Source: Paenibacillus sp. | GTDB taxonomy: Bacteria > Bacillota > Bacilli > Paenibacillales > NBRC-103111 | Direction of reading: 5' to 3' | Length of the DNA: 18,725 nucleotides | Assembly (NCBI GenBank): GCA_029239545.1 | Contig: JARBUQ010000017.1 | Location: 1-18,725, forward strand | In this document: in pieces, positions 8,002 to 16,801 of the stretch | Numbering within the stretch: position 1 is the first letter of the stretch | How the letters are laid out: every line of letters begins with the position of its first letter | Translations under genes and position numbers: made by a program | The notes under the pieces: model-generated | Told to the model about the DNA's origin: nothing | The model's database searches: none | The model's input: only the letters and a program-made list of their open reading frames with translations

Positions 8002-9525
8002 TTATTTGAGGCGGTCGTAAGCAGTCTGAGTGATTTTCATCAGCTCGTCAACACCAATCTTCTTAGCTTCGGCTACGTATTGATCCCATTGATCCATGCC
8101 GCGCTCACCCAGTATGAAGCGGGTGATTTGTTCATTGCGATGTTTGTCCACAGCAGCTTGCAGCAAGGATACATTGGACAGCTCGCTCTCGATGTATTGA
8201 GGCTTCACCCGGTATATACTGTCATGCTTGCGAGCCAGATCATAGGCATTCCGCTGCTCTTGTGTAGCTGGAATAAGATGTGCGTCATAGTTGAACCATG
8301 TGTAGGCGCCATTAGTAGCAAGCCCAGTCTTCTTGCGGACATCCGTTACATCCAGGTATTCAGGGCGCAGCTTCTTTTGTCCATTCTCAGTTGTGTATAC
8401 TTCATCGCCTTTACCCCAGCTTAACAGTTCTTTAGCTTCTTCGCTATAGTACCAATCGTAGGCCTGGAGCGCTTCCTTGATCTTTTTGGACTTTGAAGAG
8501 ATGGTCATGCCTGATTCAATAAAGTGGATATAAGGGTTAACATTAAATCCAGGTACGCCCTCAGGAGGGGTCATAAACGCCAGATTGAAGCTGGCATTCG
8601 TCTTCTTCATAGGGATGTTGAACAGGTCAAGCCGACCGATGTAATCAAGGATCATGAAGGTTTGGTCTGTAGAAACGGCATTTTGCCATTGTTGTACGTT
8701 GAAAGTCAGCCAATCTGGCGGCATAAGCCCTTCTTTGTGCATACGATTGAAGAACTCAACCATCTTTTTGTATTCATTCTCAGTTGGACCATAACGGACC
8801 TTGCCAGTTTTGTCATCCTGGAATAGTCCATTTGTTGTGCCGAACTGTGCGGTGGCAAAGTTGAGGATTGTAAGATTAGCTCCGCTTCTGAAGGAGAACG
8901 GATAGCTGCCAGGGTACAGCTCCTTCAGCTTCTTGCCTACTGTAATGAGTTCCTCATAATTGGCAGGGGCTTTAAGTCCATGTTTCTTGAAAATATCTTC
9001 CCGGTACATCCAGATGACACGATTCGTTTCTCCGAAGCCTTCATTTGGCAGCATGTACATTTTGCCGTTAGCCGCTAGTGCAGCTTTGGCAATGTTAGGA
9101 TATTTCTTCAGCCACGCTGTCAAATTAGGCATAACGTTCTTGTACTCCAGAATATCGGCAAGAACCCCTTGCTGACCAAACTTATCAGCATCTGTGCGGT
9201 TAGCGAAGAAGGTGATATCCGGCATGTTGCCAGATGCTACATTCAGATTGATCGTGTCCTTCAGTTCACCGGATGGAAGCTGAACGTTGAAGGTGGCGCC
9301 AGTTTTCTCCTCTATCCACTTCCAAACGGTCCAGTCTTTGTTATACGGCCAGTTCGGATGAGCCTCCAATAACATAGTGAAGTTGTTCTTGGGCTTCTCC
9401 GTAGTAACAGGGCTTGTTGAGCCACTTGCTTCCGGTGCGGCAGGCGTGGGTGTTTTCCCTGAACAGGCAACCAAGATTGAGGTGCAAATTGCGAGTGTTC
9501 CTAGCATAACCGTCCATTTCTTCAT
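8002..9525 (-). CDS. Extracellular solute-binding lipoprotein of the module A carbohydrate ABC importer
   Basis: A 507-residue binding protein, the ligand-capturing part of the module A importer. The signal peptide begins M-K-K-W and ends in the lipobox L-V-A-C (Cys21), followed by a Thr/Pro/Ala/Ser tether to about residue 42. The sequence V-A-S-G-N-M-P-D-I-T-F-F matches the first ligand-binding block of family 1 binding proteins and parallels L-A-S-N-D-S-P-D in the module B protein, but the two are clearly diverged and are not recent duplicates. Start at the ATG at 9525 with AAAGGAGAGG upstream. It lies 66 bases after the second permease gene. The specific sugar is unknown; the linked propeller enzyme suggests an acidic or rhamnose-containing oligosaccharide (inference). 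Confidence 0.93.
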   Translation of the reverse strand: MKKWTVMLGTLAICTSILVACSGKTPTPAAPEASGSTSPVTTEKPKNNFTMLLEAHPNWPYNKDWTVWKWIEEKTGATFNVQLPSGELKDTINLNVASGNMPDITFFANRTDADKFGQQGVLADILEYKNVMPNLTAWLKKYPNIAKAALAANGKMYMLPNEGFGETNRVIWMYREDIFKKHGLKAPANYEELITVGKKLKELYPGSYPFSFRSGANLTILNFATAQFGTTNGLFQDDKTGKVRYGPTENEYKKMVEFFNRMHKEGLMPPDWLTFNVQQWQNAVSTDQTFMILDYIGRLDLFNIPMKKTNASFNLAFMTPPEGVPGFNVNPYIHFIESGMTISSKSKKIKEALQAYDWYYSEEAKELLSWGKGDEVYTTENGQKKLRPEYLDVTDVRKKTGLATNGAYTWFNYDAHLIPATQEQRNAYDLARKHDSIYRVKPQYIESELSNVSLLQAAVDKHRNEQITRFILGERGMDQWDQYVAEAKKIGVDELMKITQTAYDRLK

Positions 9526-9591
9526 GCTTTAACCTCTCCTTTTTGATTTCTAATTTTCCCTTGCGTTCGTAAGTCCTTATTGCTTGTATAG

Positions 9592-10461
9592 TTACCCCTT
9601 GACCGCCCCGATCATAACTCCTTTGACAAAATACTTCTGCAGGAAGGGGTAGGCCAAGAGAATGGGAACCGTGGAAACCATAATCGTTGCAAATTTAAGC
9701 GGTTCCTCCAGGACAATATTGGCATCGCCTATTGCGGCCGTGTCGGCTTGATTCAACTGGCCGGCCAAGACGATGTTGCGCAAGATGACCTGCAGGGGAA
9801 AGAGATTCTGATCTCGCAAATATAGCAGCGGCAGCAGGAAGTTGTTCCATAATCCGACCGCATAGAACAAACCGATGGTAGCAAATACTGCTTGTGACAA
9901 GGGGACTACAATCCGGAAGAAAACTCCGATATCGCTCAGTCCGTCCATACGTCCTGATTCCTCCAGCTCAGCCGGAATATTGGAGAAGAACGTACGCATA
10001 ATGAGCAAATTCCATGTGCTGACCGCTCCAGGCAGTACAATTCCCCAGATCGTATCGATGACACCCAGCTCTTTTACAATCAGGAAGGTAGGGATCATCC
10101 CACCGCCGAAGAACATAGTGAATATGATGATAAGTGTGAATCCGCGATGGAATAACATATCTTTTTTGGCCAGCGCGTAAGCTCCCAGTGAGGTGACGAC
10201 AAGCGAAATGGCGGTTCCTACTGTTACGTAAACAATTGTGTTCCAGTAAGCGGTGCCAATACGCGGATCTTTTAACACGATCTTGTACATGTCAACGTTG
10301 AAGCCCTTTGGATACCAGCTGACTTCTCCCTTGAGCACATGAATGTTGCTGCTTAGTGAAACAGCGGTCATATAAATGAAAGGATACAGCGTTACCAGCA
10401 CGACTCCAAGAAGGATGATGGTACTTATGACGGAGAATAAAGATATTTTTGAGCGTTTCAT
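9592..10461 (-). CDS. Carbohydrate ABC transporter permease (LplC/YtcP type), module A
   Basis: A 289-residue membrane subunit with about six hydrophobic segments (first near 8-32). The ATPase-docking loop is at about 165-190 and reads E-L-E-E-S-G-R-M-D-G through V-V-P-L-S; the usual E-A-A core is E-E-S here, a common variation. It ends G-V-M-I-G-A-V-K-G, matching the C-terminus of its module B counterpart. ATG at 10461 follows AAGGAGGAG at good distance. Gaps of 54 bases before and 66 bases after it fit one operon with the partner permease and the binding protein. Confidence 0.93.
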   Translation of the reverse strand: MKRSKISLFSVISTIILLGVVLVTLYPFIYMTAVSLSSNIHVLKGEVSWYPKGFNVDMYKIVLKDPRIGTAYWNTIVYVTVGTAISLVVTSLGAYALAKKDMLFHRGFTLIIIFTMFFGGGMIPTFLIVKELGVIDTIWGIVLPGAVSTWNLLIMRTFFSNIPAELEESGRMDGLSDIGVFFRIVVPLSQAVFATIGLFYAVGLWNNFLLPLLYLRDQNLFPLQVILRNIVLAGQLNQADTAAIGDANIVLEEPLKFATIMVSTVPILLAYPFLQKYFVKGVMIGAVKG

Positions 10462-10515
10462 TGTAAAACTCCTCCTTATACATTTGCTAAGCGGCTGTGC
10501 TTCTCAAGCATAGGC

Positions 10516-11484
10516 TTACCATAGACTTGTTTGGGAAATACGCCGGCTGAGTGCATTCGTAGTATAAATGAAGAAGAGGCATACAACGCCAGTGAACATA
10601 TCAATCGCTGCTGCGTAGCTGAAGTTTCCGCTGATTAGTCCGGTTCGATACACGTAAGTGCTCAGTATATCGGCCGTGGAGTAAGTCGCCGGGTTATACA
10701 ACAGGAACACCTTCTCGAAGCCGATCTCCAACACCCGCCCGACATTCAGGATGAATAAAATAATGATCGTTGAGGAAATTCCAGGCAAAGTGACGTTCCA
10801 CAGCTTCCTCCAGCGGCTTGCTCCATCTATATCTGCAGCTTCATAGAGGGAGGGATCAATGGAAGTAAGCGCTGCCAAATAAATGATAGCTTCCCATCCA
10901 ATATGCTGCCAAACCTCAGAGCCTACATAAATGAAACGGAACAAGTCAGGCTGAATCATAAAATGGATCGGTGTAAAGCCCAGTGATTCAATGACTCGGT
11001 TAACAAAGCCGCTGGATGGAGAGAGGAACATAACGACCATTCCGGCAACAACTACATTAGAGATGAAATGAGGCAAATAACTTACGGTTTGTACAAAACG
11101 TTTGAATAGTACATTTTTGACTTCATTAAGGAGCAGCGCCAGAATAATGGGAGCCGGGAATCCGAATACCAGCTTGTAAATCCCAAGCAAGAATGTATTC
11201 CGCAATAAGATCCAGAAATCCGGACTATTGAAAAACATCTTATAATACTTGAGTCCAACCCAATCACTGGCCCAAATTCCTTTGTATAAGCTGTAGTCCT
11301 TAAAGGAAATTACGATTCCGAACATGGGCAAGTACTTGAATATTAAATAATACAACAAACATGGTAAGAACATAAGCAGCAAATATTTACTCTTCGCTAC
11401 CTTCCTCCACCAAAGCCCGCTTTGTTTGGGCCTGATCGGCAAGGAAGTTTCCGGGTTAACCCCAGCAGTGTCCAACTGATTCAT
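10516..11484 (-). CDS. Carbohydrate ABC transporter permease (LplB/YteP type), module A
   Basis: A 322-residue membrane subunit and first gene of the module A transporter operon. A cytosolic N-terminal stretch of about 30 residues precedes the first membrane segment (33-50); then come Y-L-P-M-F-G-I-V-I-S-F-K-D-Y, typical of LplB-like permeases, and the EAA loop at about 214-236 (Y-E-A-A-D-I-D-G-A through T-L-P-G-I). The ATG at 11484 has GGGGGAA seven bases upstream and is preferred over an in-frame ATG at 11529, which has no ribosome site. It diverges from the AraC-type regulator gene at 11723, the usual arrangement of a regulator and its target. Confidence 0.92.
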   Translation of the reverse strand: MNQLDTAGVNPETSLPIRPKQSGLWWRKVAKSKYLLLMFLPCLLYYLIFKYLPMFGIVISFKDYSLYKGIWASDWVGLKYYKMFFNSPDFWILLRNTFLLGIYKLVFGFPAPIILALLLNEVKNVLFKRFVQTVSYLPHFISNVVVAGMVVMFLSPSSGFVNRVIESLGFTPIHFMIQPDLFRFIYVGSEVWQHIGWEAIIYLAALTSIDPSLYEAADIDGASRWRKLWNVTLPGISSTIIILFILNVGRVLEIGFEKVFLLYNPATYSTADILSTYVYRTGLISGNFSYAAAIDMFTGVVCLFFIYTTNALSRRISQTSLW

Positions 11485-11722
11485 CTGTGTATTCCCCCGA
11501 TCCTGATTGCGACCTGATGGCGCTTTCATTAGTCATTGTCGAACATCACTTCGGAGCTGTTGTGTTCGTGATGTTGGAATTAGCTTACCATCGTTCGTTC
11601 ACATTGGAATCCATAGCAATTCCGAATTGTCCCCTTTTCTGTGAAATTCGTAAATATGTTAAGTTTTCGTGAATTTGCAAAGGATTGTATATATTCAAAC
11701 TCTTTAAGTTGGAAGTCTTGTC
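11485..11722. promoter_or_regulatory. Divergent control region of module A
   Basis: The 238 bases between the first permease gene (minus) and the regulator gene (plus) must contain both promoters. On the plus strand TATATA near 11690 follows a poor -35 (TTTCGT) at 17 bases. On the minus strand TTGCAA with TATTTA at 18 bases is the best, weak match in the same AT-rich area (11655-11685). An inverted pair AAATTC (11644-11649) and GAATTT (11671-11676) flanks it. Weak promoters fit activator dependence. The exact sites are uncertain. Confidence 0.4.
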
Positions 11723-14047
11723 GTGTATGATAAGTACATTAAAAGAAAGATCCCTGATCAGTCTTTGGAGGTGAGTAGGATACGTCTATTTTCGCGATTT
11801 CAATCCAGAACGTCTTCCCTGCTCATTCGTTTGCTGTTCGGATTTCTTATGGTGATTGTGCTTCTTGTGTCTTTTAATTATTTATCTTTTACTTTTTTCC
11901 AAAGCAACATCCGCAATGAAATCATTAGTTATAATGAGCAGAACATCCGATTCACCTCTGAAAGATATGAGGAGCATTTCCAATTGGTGCAAAAACAAAT
12001 GTATGCGCTTTATTTTAATGAGGATGTGGATCAGCTTCAAAAAAGCACCGGAAATGCTCGGTTCCAGCTCCTGGATCGGGTAAAGCTGGAAATAATCAAG
12101 GTGGTTGGCAATCCTCTTATTTATGTGGACAATGCCATTATTGTATTCAAAGAGGGCTCACTAACGCTAAGCAGGACAGGAACGAATGACAGGGTGTCAT
12201 TGTTCGAGAAGTTTTATGCCAGCCGAGACTATCCGGATTACTTTTGGCAAAGGCAGTTCAAGGAATCGTATACTTCCAAACTGTTCCCTAAGTCGTATTT
12301 TTATGAACATGCTTTTTTTCAGTCGGGTGATGCAATCTCAAAAGGATTATTCATTCCTTATGTTCTCAAGCACTGGCAAAATGATGACTTCTATCTGGTC
12401 GCCATGCTGGATGCCAATAAGCTGTTTAATGCCTTTCATCGCTCCGTTAATTCTAATTTTGTCATATTCGACAATCAGGGTCTGTCCTTGTTCTCAACGA
12501 GCGAGCTGGCTAATCAAGCCGGAATTCCCAAGCTTCCTGCAGATAGGTCTTATGTACTGCATGACAATACGTATTACTTCTATCAGATTGGTCAGAACAG
12601 CGGGTATACTTATCTGAATATCATCCCGGGGGCCAATATTTCCGAGCAAGTTTCGAGGCTTAATCTGACTTTGATTATTTTGCTGGTGCTGGCTTTGATC
12701 GTAAGTGTTGTTATATCTGTATTGTTCAGCGTTCGCTTCAATCGTCCCGTTAAGCAGATGGTCTCTTCGCTGCATTCGTCGAGCGGGAAGGATGTTCTGT
12801 TCAAAAGCAATATTCGCGAGTTTGAGTTAATAGGCCAGAAGCTGGACGATATGCTGCAGACGAATGCAAGGATTCAGTCGGATCTGGTGCAGAAAAATAT
12901 CCAGCTTGTTTCTTACGGTTACTTGAATAAATTAAAGAAAATCTACAACGGCTCCCGAGGCTCGGTTGATATGATCTCCATGCAGGAATACCGGTTTATT
13001 GTATATGAAATTACGTATAAGGATCGGTTCTGGGAGGAAATGAAAGAGGAGCCGGGTCCCTTAACCTATTGCATTTATGAATTTATCAATCATAGCTTGC
13101 TTGGGCTATTCCCGACTTCGTTAACCTTTCAAGTGGAGAGCCGCCAAATGCTGTCGGTCATTAACGAGATTGACGATGCCCGTATGGATGCCTATATCGC
13201 CGAATTGCTGCAGGTGCTTTCTCATGATGCCGATTATTATTTTTTCACAATCTCGATCTCTCCTCCATATCCACAGCGGTCTGATTTCACGGAGGCCTAT
13301 GAGCAAACGATTAAACTGCTGCAGGAACGTAAGCTTAAGGAGAATACGCAAGTGGTTCGCCAGTCCGCTGGTCGCCAAGCTGTTCACTTGCTTACGCCGG
13401 CACAGGAGCAGCAATTCGACTCCAATCTGAGTGCAGGCAATACGCATGAGCTGCTGCATTTACTCGATCGTCATCTGGCGTTAATGGAACGCAAATGTGC
13501 CACTGTGCTGCAGTATCAAGAATTTGTGATTGATATTATTCAAAAGGTGCGCAAGACCTTTCATGCCCTGCGTATAGATGAACGAGCGATAGAGCCTGTA
13601 ATTGCTGGCTTGAGTACGGGGCAAAGCTTTTACTCGGGCAGACATTATCGTAGGTTTTTCAGCCAATTGTTGGTTGCAGCTTGTGAGGAGATTCGTAAGC
13701 ATCAGAAGAATGGCGATCCTATTATCGATTTTGTATTGGACTATGTGCAAAAATGTTATGCTCAGGATATTACGCTGGATATTGTAGCGGAGCATCTCCA
13801 TATTACTGGTGGATATTTGTCCACGTACTTCAAGGATAAGACAGGGGAATACTTCGTTGATTATATTAACGGAGTAAGAATCGGAGAGGCGCAGCGAATG
13901 CTGCTGGAAACCGATCTGAGAATTCAGGATGTTGCTGTTCTCTCGGGATATCAGAATATTAATTCCTTCAATAGAATGTTCAAGAAATTCACCGGGATGT
14001 CGCCACGGGAATTCCGTAAGGAGAAGCTTCAGGAAGATGGAGCATAA
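11723..14047 (+). CDS. Membrane-anchored AraC-family regulator of module A, unusual start region
   Basis: Up to 774 residues, built like the module B regulator: membrane segments at about 36-58 and 314-337, an extracellular sensor region of some 255 residues between them, a HAMP-like linker (R-F-N-R-P-V-K-Q-M), a cytosolic middle part and a C-terminal AraC double helix-turn-helix (Y-L-S-T-Y-F-K-D-K-T-G and M-S-P-R-E-F-R-K). It likely activates the divergent transporter operon on sensing an external ligand. The start is unclear: GTG at 11723 has only a weak GGAAG upstream, whereas the best ribosome site, GGAGGTGAG (11767-11775), sits eight bases before an ATA at 11780. Starting there would give M-R-L-F-S-R-F-Q, typical for this family, but ATA is not a normal start codon. 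GTG at 11771 overlaps the ribosome site. The stop codon lies inside a perfect inverted repeat. Confidence 0.9.
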   Translation: MYDKYIKRKIPDQSLEVSRIRLFSRFQSRTSSLLIRLLFGFLMVIVLLVSFNYLSFTFFQSNIRNEIISYNEQNIRFTSERYEEHFQLVQKQMYALYFNEDVDQLQKSTGNARFQLLDRVKLEIIKVVGNPLIYVDNAIIVFKEGSLTLSRTGTNDRVSLFEKFYASRDYPDYFWQRQFKESYTSKLFPKSYFYEHAFFQSGDAISKGLFIPYVLKHWQNDDFYLVAMLDANKLFNAFHRSVNSNFVIFDNQGLSLFSTSELANQAGIPKLPADRSYVLHDNTYYFYQIGQNSGYTYLNIIPGANISEQVSRLNLTLIILLVLALIVSVVISVLFSVRFNRPVKQMVSSLHSSSGKDVLFKSNIREFELIGQKLDDMLQTNARIQSDLVQKNIQLVSYGYLNKLKKIYNGSRGSVDMISMQEYRFIVYEITYKDRFWEEMKEEPGPLTYCIYEFINHSLLGLFPTSLTFQVESRQMLSVINEIDDARMDAYIAELLQVLSHDADYYFFTISISPPYPQRSDFTEAYEQTIKLLQERKLKENTQVVRQSAGRQAVHLLTPAQEQQFDSNLSAGNTHELLHLLDRHLALMERKCATVLQYQEFVIDIIQKVRKTFHALRIDERAIEPVIAGLSTGQSFYSGRHYRRFFSQLLVAACEEIRKHQKNGDPIIDFVLDYVQKCYAQDITLDIVAEHLHITGGYLSTYFKDKTGEYFVDYINGVRIGEAQRMLLETDLRIQDVAVLSGYQNINSFNRMFKKFTGMSPREFRKEKLQEDGA

Positions 14048-14096
14048 GCAAAGACCGTCCGGTGCAGTTCATTTCCGGACGGTCTTTGCTTATGCT
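14041..14096. terminator. Perfect 22-bp inverted repeat, bidirectional terminator overlapping a stop codon
   Basis: Arms 14041-14062 and 14075-14096 are exact reverse complements around a 12-base loop. The left arm contains the TAA (14045-14047) that ends the AraC gene. The hairpin separates convergent genes: the regulator on the plus strand and the exporter permease on the minus strand, which stops at 14113. There is no long T-run on either side, so termination would rest on the very stable stem. Confidence 0.7.
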
Positions 14097-14112
14097 TACG
14101 TCTGTGCTGCGT

Positions 14113-14895
14113 CTATGAGCCTGTAGATCTGTAATGCCTTACCCCAAAATGCCATACAAGCAGGCAAGGGAGGATGAAAAGAATTCCTATTACAGGTGAC
14201 AGCATATACAGCATATCGTGACCTTCATTTCGATCCAGAAGGTACAACAGCGGCAAATAATTGACACATCCGAAAGGGATGACGAAGGTGAAGAAGCGCG
14301 TAATCCATTTGTGGTATATATTGAGCGGGTACTGTGACATTTCTCTACCGCCGTCTGTAAATATATTAGCGACCTCGAGCCCTTGAATGGTCCAGAAGCA
14401 CAAAGTAGCAGCCAGTATGAAAACCCCTGTAAAAATAAACATTCCGCTCAGGATCATGAGAAGCAATGTGAGCATCTTCAAGAATGTCCAATCAATAGGC
14501 AGATGGATGACAGACCAGACAAGCACGATCAAGCTCTGCGCTAATCTGCCAATCCGGGTGAACTCGAATTTGGAGCCTAACACTTGAACGACTGTACTCC
14601 GAGGTCTGACCAGCAATCTGTCAAAATCCCCTGCCGCCACAAGGCTGGAGAAAGCATCGAAGCCCCGCGCCAAGCACTCGCTAATAGAGAAAGCCATATG
14701 AATGACGGCGAAAATAAGCGTTACCTCATAGAACGTCCATCCTTTGATTTGCCCGAAACGCTCGAACATGAAGTACATACCTGCGAATACGGAAAAAGGA
14801 ATGAAGAATTGTCCGAGCGACAATAACCAGAAGGAGGTGCGATATTGCATCTGAGACTTAAGCAGAATGAGCAAATATTTGAAATACAAAACCAT
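14113..14895 (-). CDS. ABC-2 type exporter permease (COG3694 / PF06182 family)
   Basis: A 260-residue integral membrane protein with about six hydrophobic segments. The stretch A-R-G-F-D-A-F-S-S-L-V-A-A-G-D-F-D-R-L-L-V-R-P near residues 77-99 is the hallmark of this family (a G-x-x-D-x-L-L-x-R-P element). It is the third gene of the operon, starting seven bases after the second stops, with GGGAGGG before its ATG at 14895. It would pair with the other permease to form the membrane channel. Homologous sets have been linked to export of viologens in a cyanobacterium, but the substrate in Bacillota is unknown. Confidence 0.88.
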   Translation of the reverse strand: MVLYFKYLLILLKSQMQYRTSFWLLSLGQFFIPFSVFAGMYFMFERFGQIKGWTFYEVTLIFAVIHMAFSISECLARGFDAFSSLVAAGDFDRLLVRPRSTVVQVLGSKFEFTRIGRLAQSLIVLVWSVIHLPIDWTFLKMLTLLLMILSGMFIFTGVFILAATLCFWTIQGLEVANIFTDGGREMSQYPLNIYHKWITRFFTFVIPFGCVNYLPLLYLLDRNEGHDMLYMLSPVIGILFILPCLLVWHFGVRHYRSTGS

Positions 14896-14901
14896 CTTGT
14901 C

Positions 14902-15705
14902 TCACCCTCCCTGTACGACAATTCTGCGTAATCCCCTGCGCAGCAGAAGCTTGCCGATTATCACGACAACGATGAGCCAGCCGAGCTGCGTACATAATCC
15001 GATTAATGCTTCATCCTGGGCAATATTCCCTGAATATAAGCGGAACGGAAAATCAAGGGTCAGATGAAAGGGCAGCAAATAAGCTATGTTCTGCATCCAA
15101 TCGGGCATCAGAGGTATCGGAATAATCATGCCTGCAAAAAACTCCCCGAATACGCCGAAGATCAGCATGGAGCCCATTGGCGACAAGGTCCAAAAAACCG
15201 AAATATAGATCAGCATAGAAATCGCCACCAGAAGCAGCAATCCAAGAACAGTAGCGGCTCCAAATAATAGGAGGGTAGTCAAGCTTGGCGGTAAAGACAG
15301 ATTATAAGGCTCGGGCAGGAAGAACACCACAATCAGTATGGGAAAACATCGCAGCAAAGCACTCGCCAAGCGCTGTGCGATAAGCTTGGAATACCAAAAT
15401 TCATAAATACCGGTAGGACGACACAATTCATAGGCGATATTGCCCGTGGTGACCAGTTGGAACAGCTCACTATCGCGAAACCATAAAGCAATGAAGGCGA
15501 GCAGAGCCTGCCTTAACCAAGTGTAGGTAGCCAACTCCTGCATAGACATCGGAGGTTGACCGGCGGCTTGGCTGTAGAACGCTTCGAAGATCATGATAAA
15601 GATGAAGCCGAAGAAGAATTGGGTCGCGATTCCCGCCAAAGCAGCCGATCGATACTGCAAGCCATTCAGCAGGCGTAGCTTCAATACGGACCAGTATGGC
15701 GTCAT
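14902..15705 (-). CDS. ABC-2 type exporter permease (COG4587 family)
   Basis: A 267-residue membrane protein, partner of the COG3694-like permease. About six hydrophobic segments are visible, with the conserved T-T-G-N-I-A-Y-E-L-C-R-P element near residues 86-97 and a long hydrophobic hairpin around 140-175. Its ATG at 15705 overlaps the stop of the ATPase gene (ATGA), a sign of translational coupling, and AAGGAG lies eight bases upstream inside the ATPase coding region. It functions only with the ATPase and the second permease. Confidence 0.88.
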   Translation of the reverse strand: MTPYWSVLKLRLLNGLQYRSAALAGIATQFFFGFIFIMIFEAFYSQAAGQPPMSMQELATYTWLRQALLAFIALWFRDSELFQLVTTGNIAYELCRPTGIYEFWYSKLIAQRLASALLRCFPILIVVFFLPEPYNLSLPPSLTTLLLFGAATVLGLLLLVAISMLIYISVFWTLSPMGSMLIFGVFGEFFAGMIIPIPLMPDWMQNIAYLLPFHLTLDFPFRLYSGNIAQDEALIGLCTQLGWLIVVVIIGKLLLRRGLRRIVVQGG

Positions 15706-16679
15706 ATCCGGTACTCCTTATAGAGTTGAACGATGATCTCTTCGATCGGTTGTGCTTCGACGGCGACATCAAGCAGTTCAACCCGGGCAGACAGCTGGGC
15801 AATGATGTCAGAGATCTTGACCTGTTCTGTATCGACACTAAGCACCGCTCTTTCCGGCGACCAGGACAGTAACGCAGTACCTGGCAGCAGGAGCGGTTCG
15901 GTTGTTTCACGGTAGTCAATTGTGATTGTTTTACTAGTATTGAAGCGATTTCGCAGGGAATTGAGATTGCCATCGTACAACAAGGTTCCATTGCCGATCA
16001 GCAGGATTCGATTAGCGAGTGCTTCAATATCGTTCATATCATGTGTAGTGAGAATGATGGTGACGCCTTTTTCTTTATTAATCGTCTTGATGAATTGCCT
16101 TACAGCGATCTTAGAGATTGCATCGAGCCCAATGGTAGGTTCATCCAGAAAAAGAATTTGAGGGCTGTGCAGCAGAGAAGCGGCTATTTCACAGCGCATC
16201 CGTTGACCCAAGCTAAGTTGGCGGACGGGGGTGTGGATGAGGCTTTGCAAATCCAGCGTTTCTACTATGAGGTCGAGATTAGCTTTGTACTCCTGCTGCG
16301 GAACCTTATAAATATCGCGCAGCAGCTCGAACGAGTCCATGACGGGAACATCCCACCATAACTGTGTTCGCTGTCCGAACACAACCCCGATGTTTTTCAC
16401 ATAAGGGACTCTTTGTTTCCATGGGGTGTACCCCATTATGGTGCATGTGCCGCTGTCAGGGACTAAGATACCGCTCATAATCTTGATGGTGGTCGATTTC
16501 CCTGCGCCATTCGGCCCGATATACCCAACAATCTCGCCCGGTTGGATGTTGAATGAGATATCGGTTAATGCGTGGACTTCGGTGTGCTCGCGGATAATTA
16601 ATGCCTTTGCCGCTTGCAGCAGTCCTGTCGTACGTTTGGCAACCTTGAACGATTTGCTTAACCCTTGAACGGATATCAC
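15702..16679 (-). CDS. ABC exporter ATP-binding subunit (COG4586 family)
   Basis: A 325-residue ATPase that would power the two ABC-2 permeases downstream. Visible motifs: Walker A G-P-N-G-A-G-K-S-T (55-63), Q-loop in F-G-Q-R-T-Q-L-W-W-D (Q103), signature L-S-L-G-Q (155-159), Walker B I-L-F-L-D-E-P-T (175-182) and H-loop T-T-H-D (His213). The extended N-terminus before Walker A and the Q-L-W-W-D element are typical of COG4586. A C-terminal domain of about 90 residues follows the nucleotide-binding domain. I chose the GTG at 16679 because GAGGAGG lies ten bases before it; a GTG at 16715 would add 12 residues but has no ribosome site. A weak promoter (TTGCTA, 18 bases, CACAAT on the minus strand around 16715-16755) may drive the operon. 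Confidence 0.93.
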   Translation of the reverse strand: MISVQGLSKSFKVAKRTTGLLQAAKALIIREHTEVHALTDISFNIQPGEIVGYIGPNGAGKSTTIKIMSGILVPDSGTCTIMGYTPWKQRVPYVKNIGVVFGQRTQLWWDVPVMDSFELLRDIYKVPQQEYKANLDLIVETLDLQSLIHTPVRQLSLGQRMRCEIAASLLHSPQILFLDEPTIGLDAISKIAVRQFIKTINKEKGVTIILTTHDMNDIEALANRILLIGNGTLLYDGNLNSLRNRFNTSKTITIDYRETTEPLLLPGTALLSWSPERAVLSVDTEQVKISDIIAQLSARVELLDVAVEAQPIEEIIVQLYKEYRI

Positions 16680-16789
16680 TGGCCTTCTGCCTCCTCTATT
16701 GGAATTATGGAGCACATATCATTGTGCCTGAGAAGAGCTGGCGTTAGCAAGGGGGAGTTTGAATAAAACGAATTTCACTAGAAAAATAG

Positions 16790-16801
16790 GAACACTTGTT
16801 C
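16790..16801. promoter_or_regulatory. LexA/DinR-like box (GAAC-N4-GTTC)
   Basis: GAACACTTGTTC carries both perfect half-sites of the Bacillus SOS box (consensus CGAAC-N4-GTTCG); the outermost bases differ (G instead of C, T instead of G). It touches the -35 box of the small toxin gene, where a bound repressor would block polymerase. One GAAC-N4-GTTC match is expected by chance about every 65 kb, so position matters more than the match itself. Confidence 0.45.

Noticed and set aside
7873..8424. 183-codon open frame on the plus strand
   Set aside because: It overlaps the 3' end of the binding-protein gene on the other strand and begins within the intergenic hairpin region; no ribosome site.
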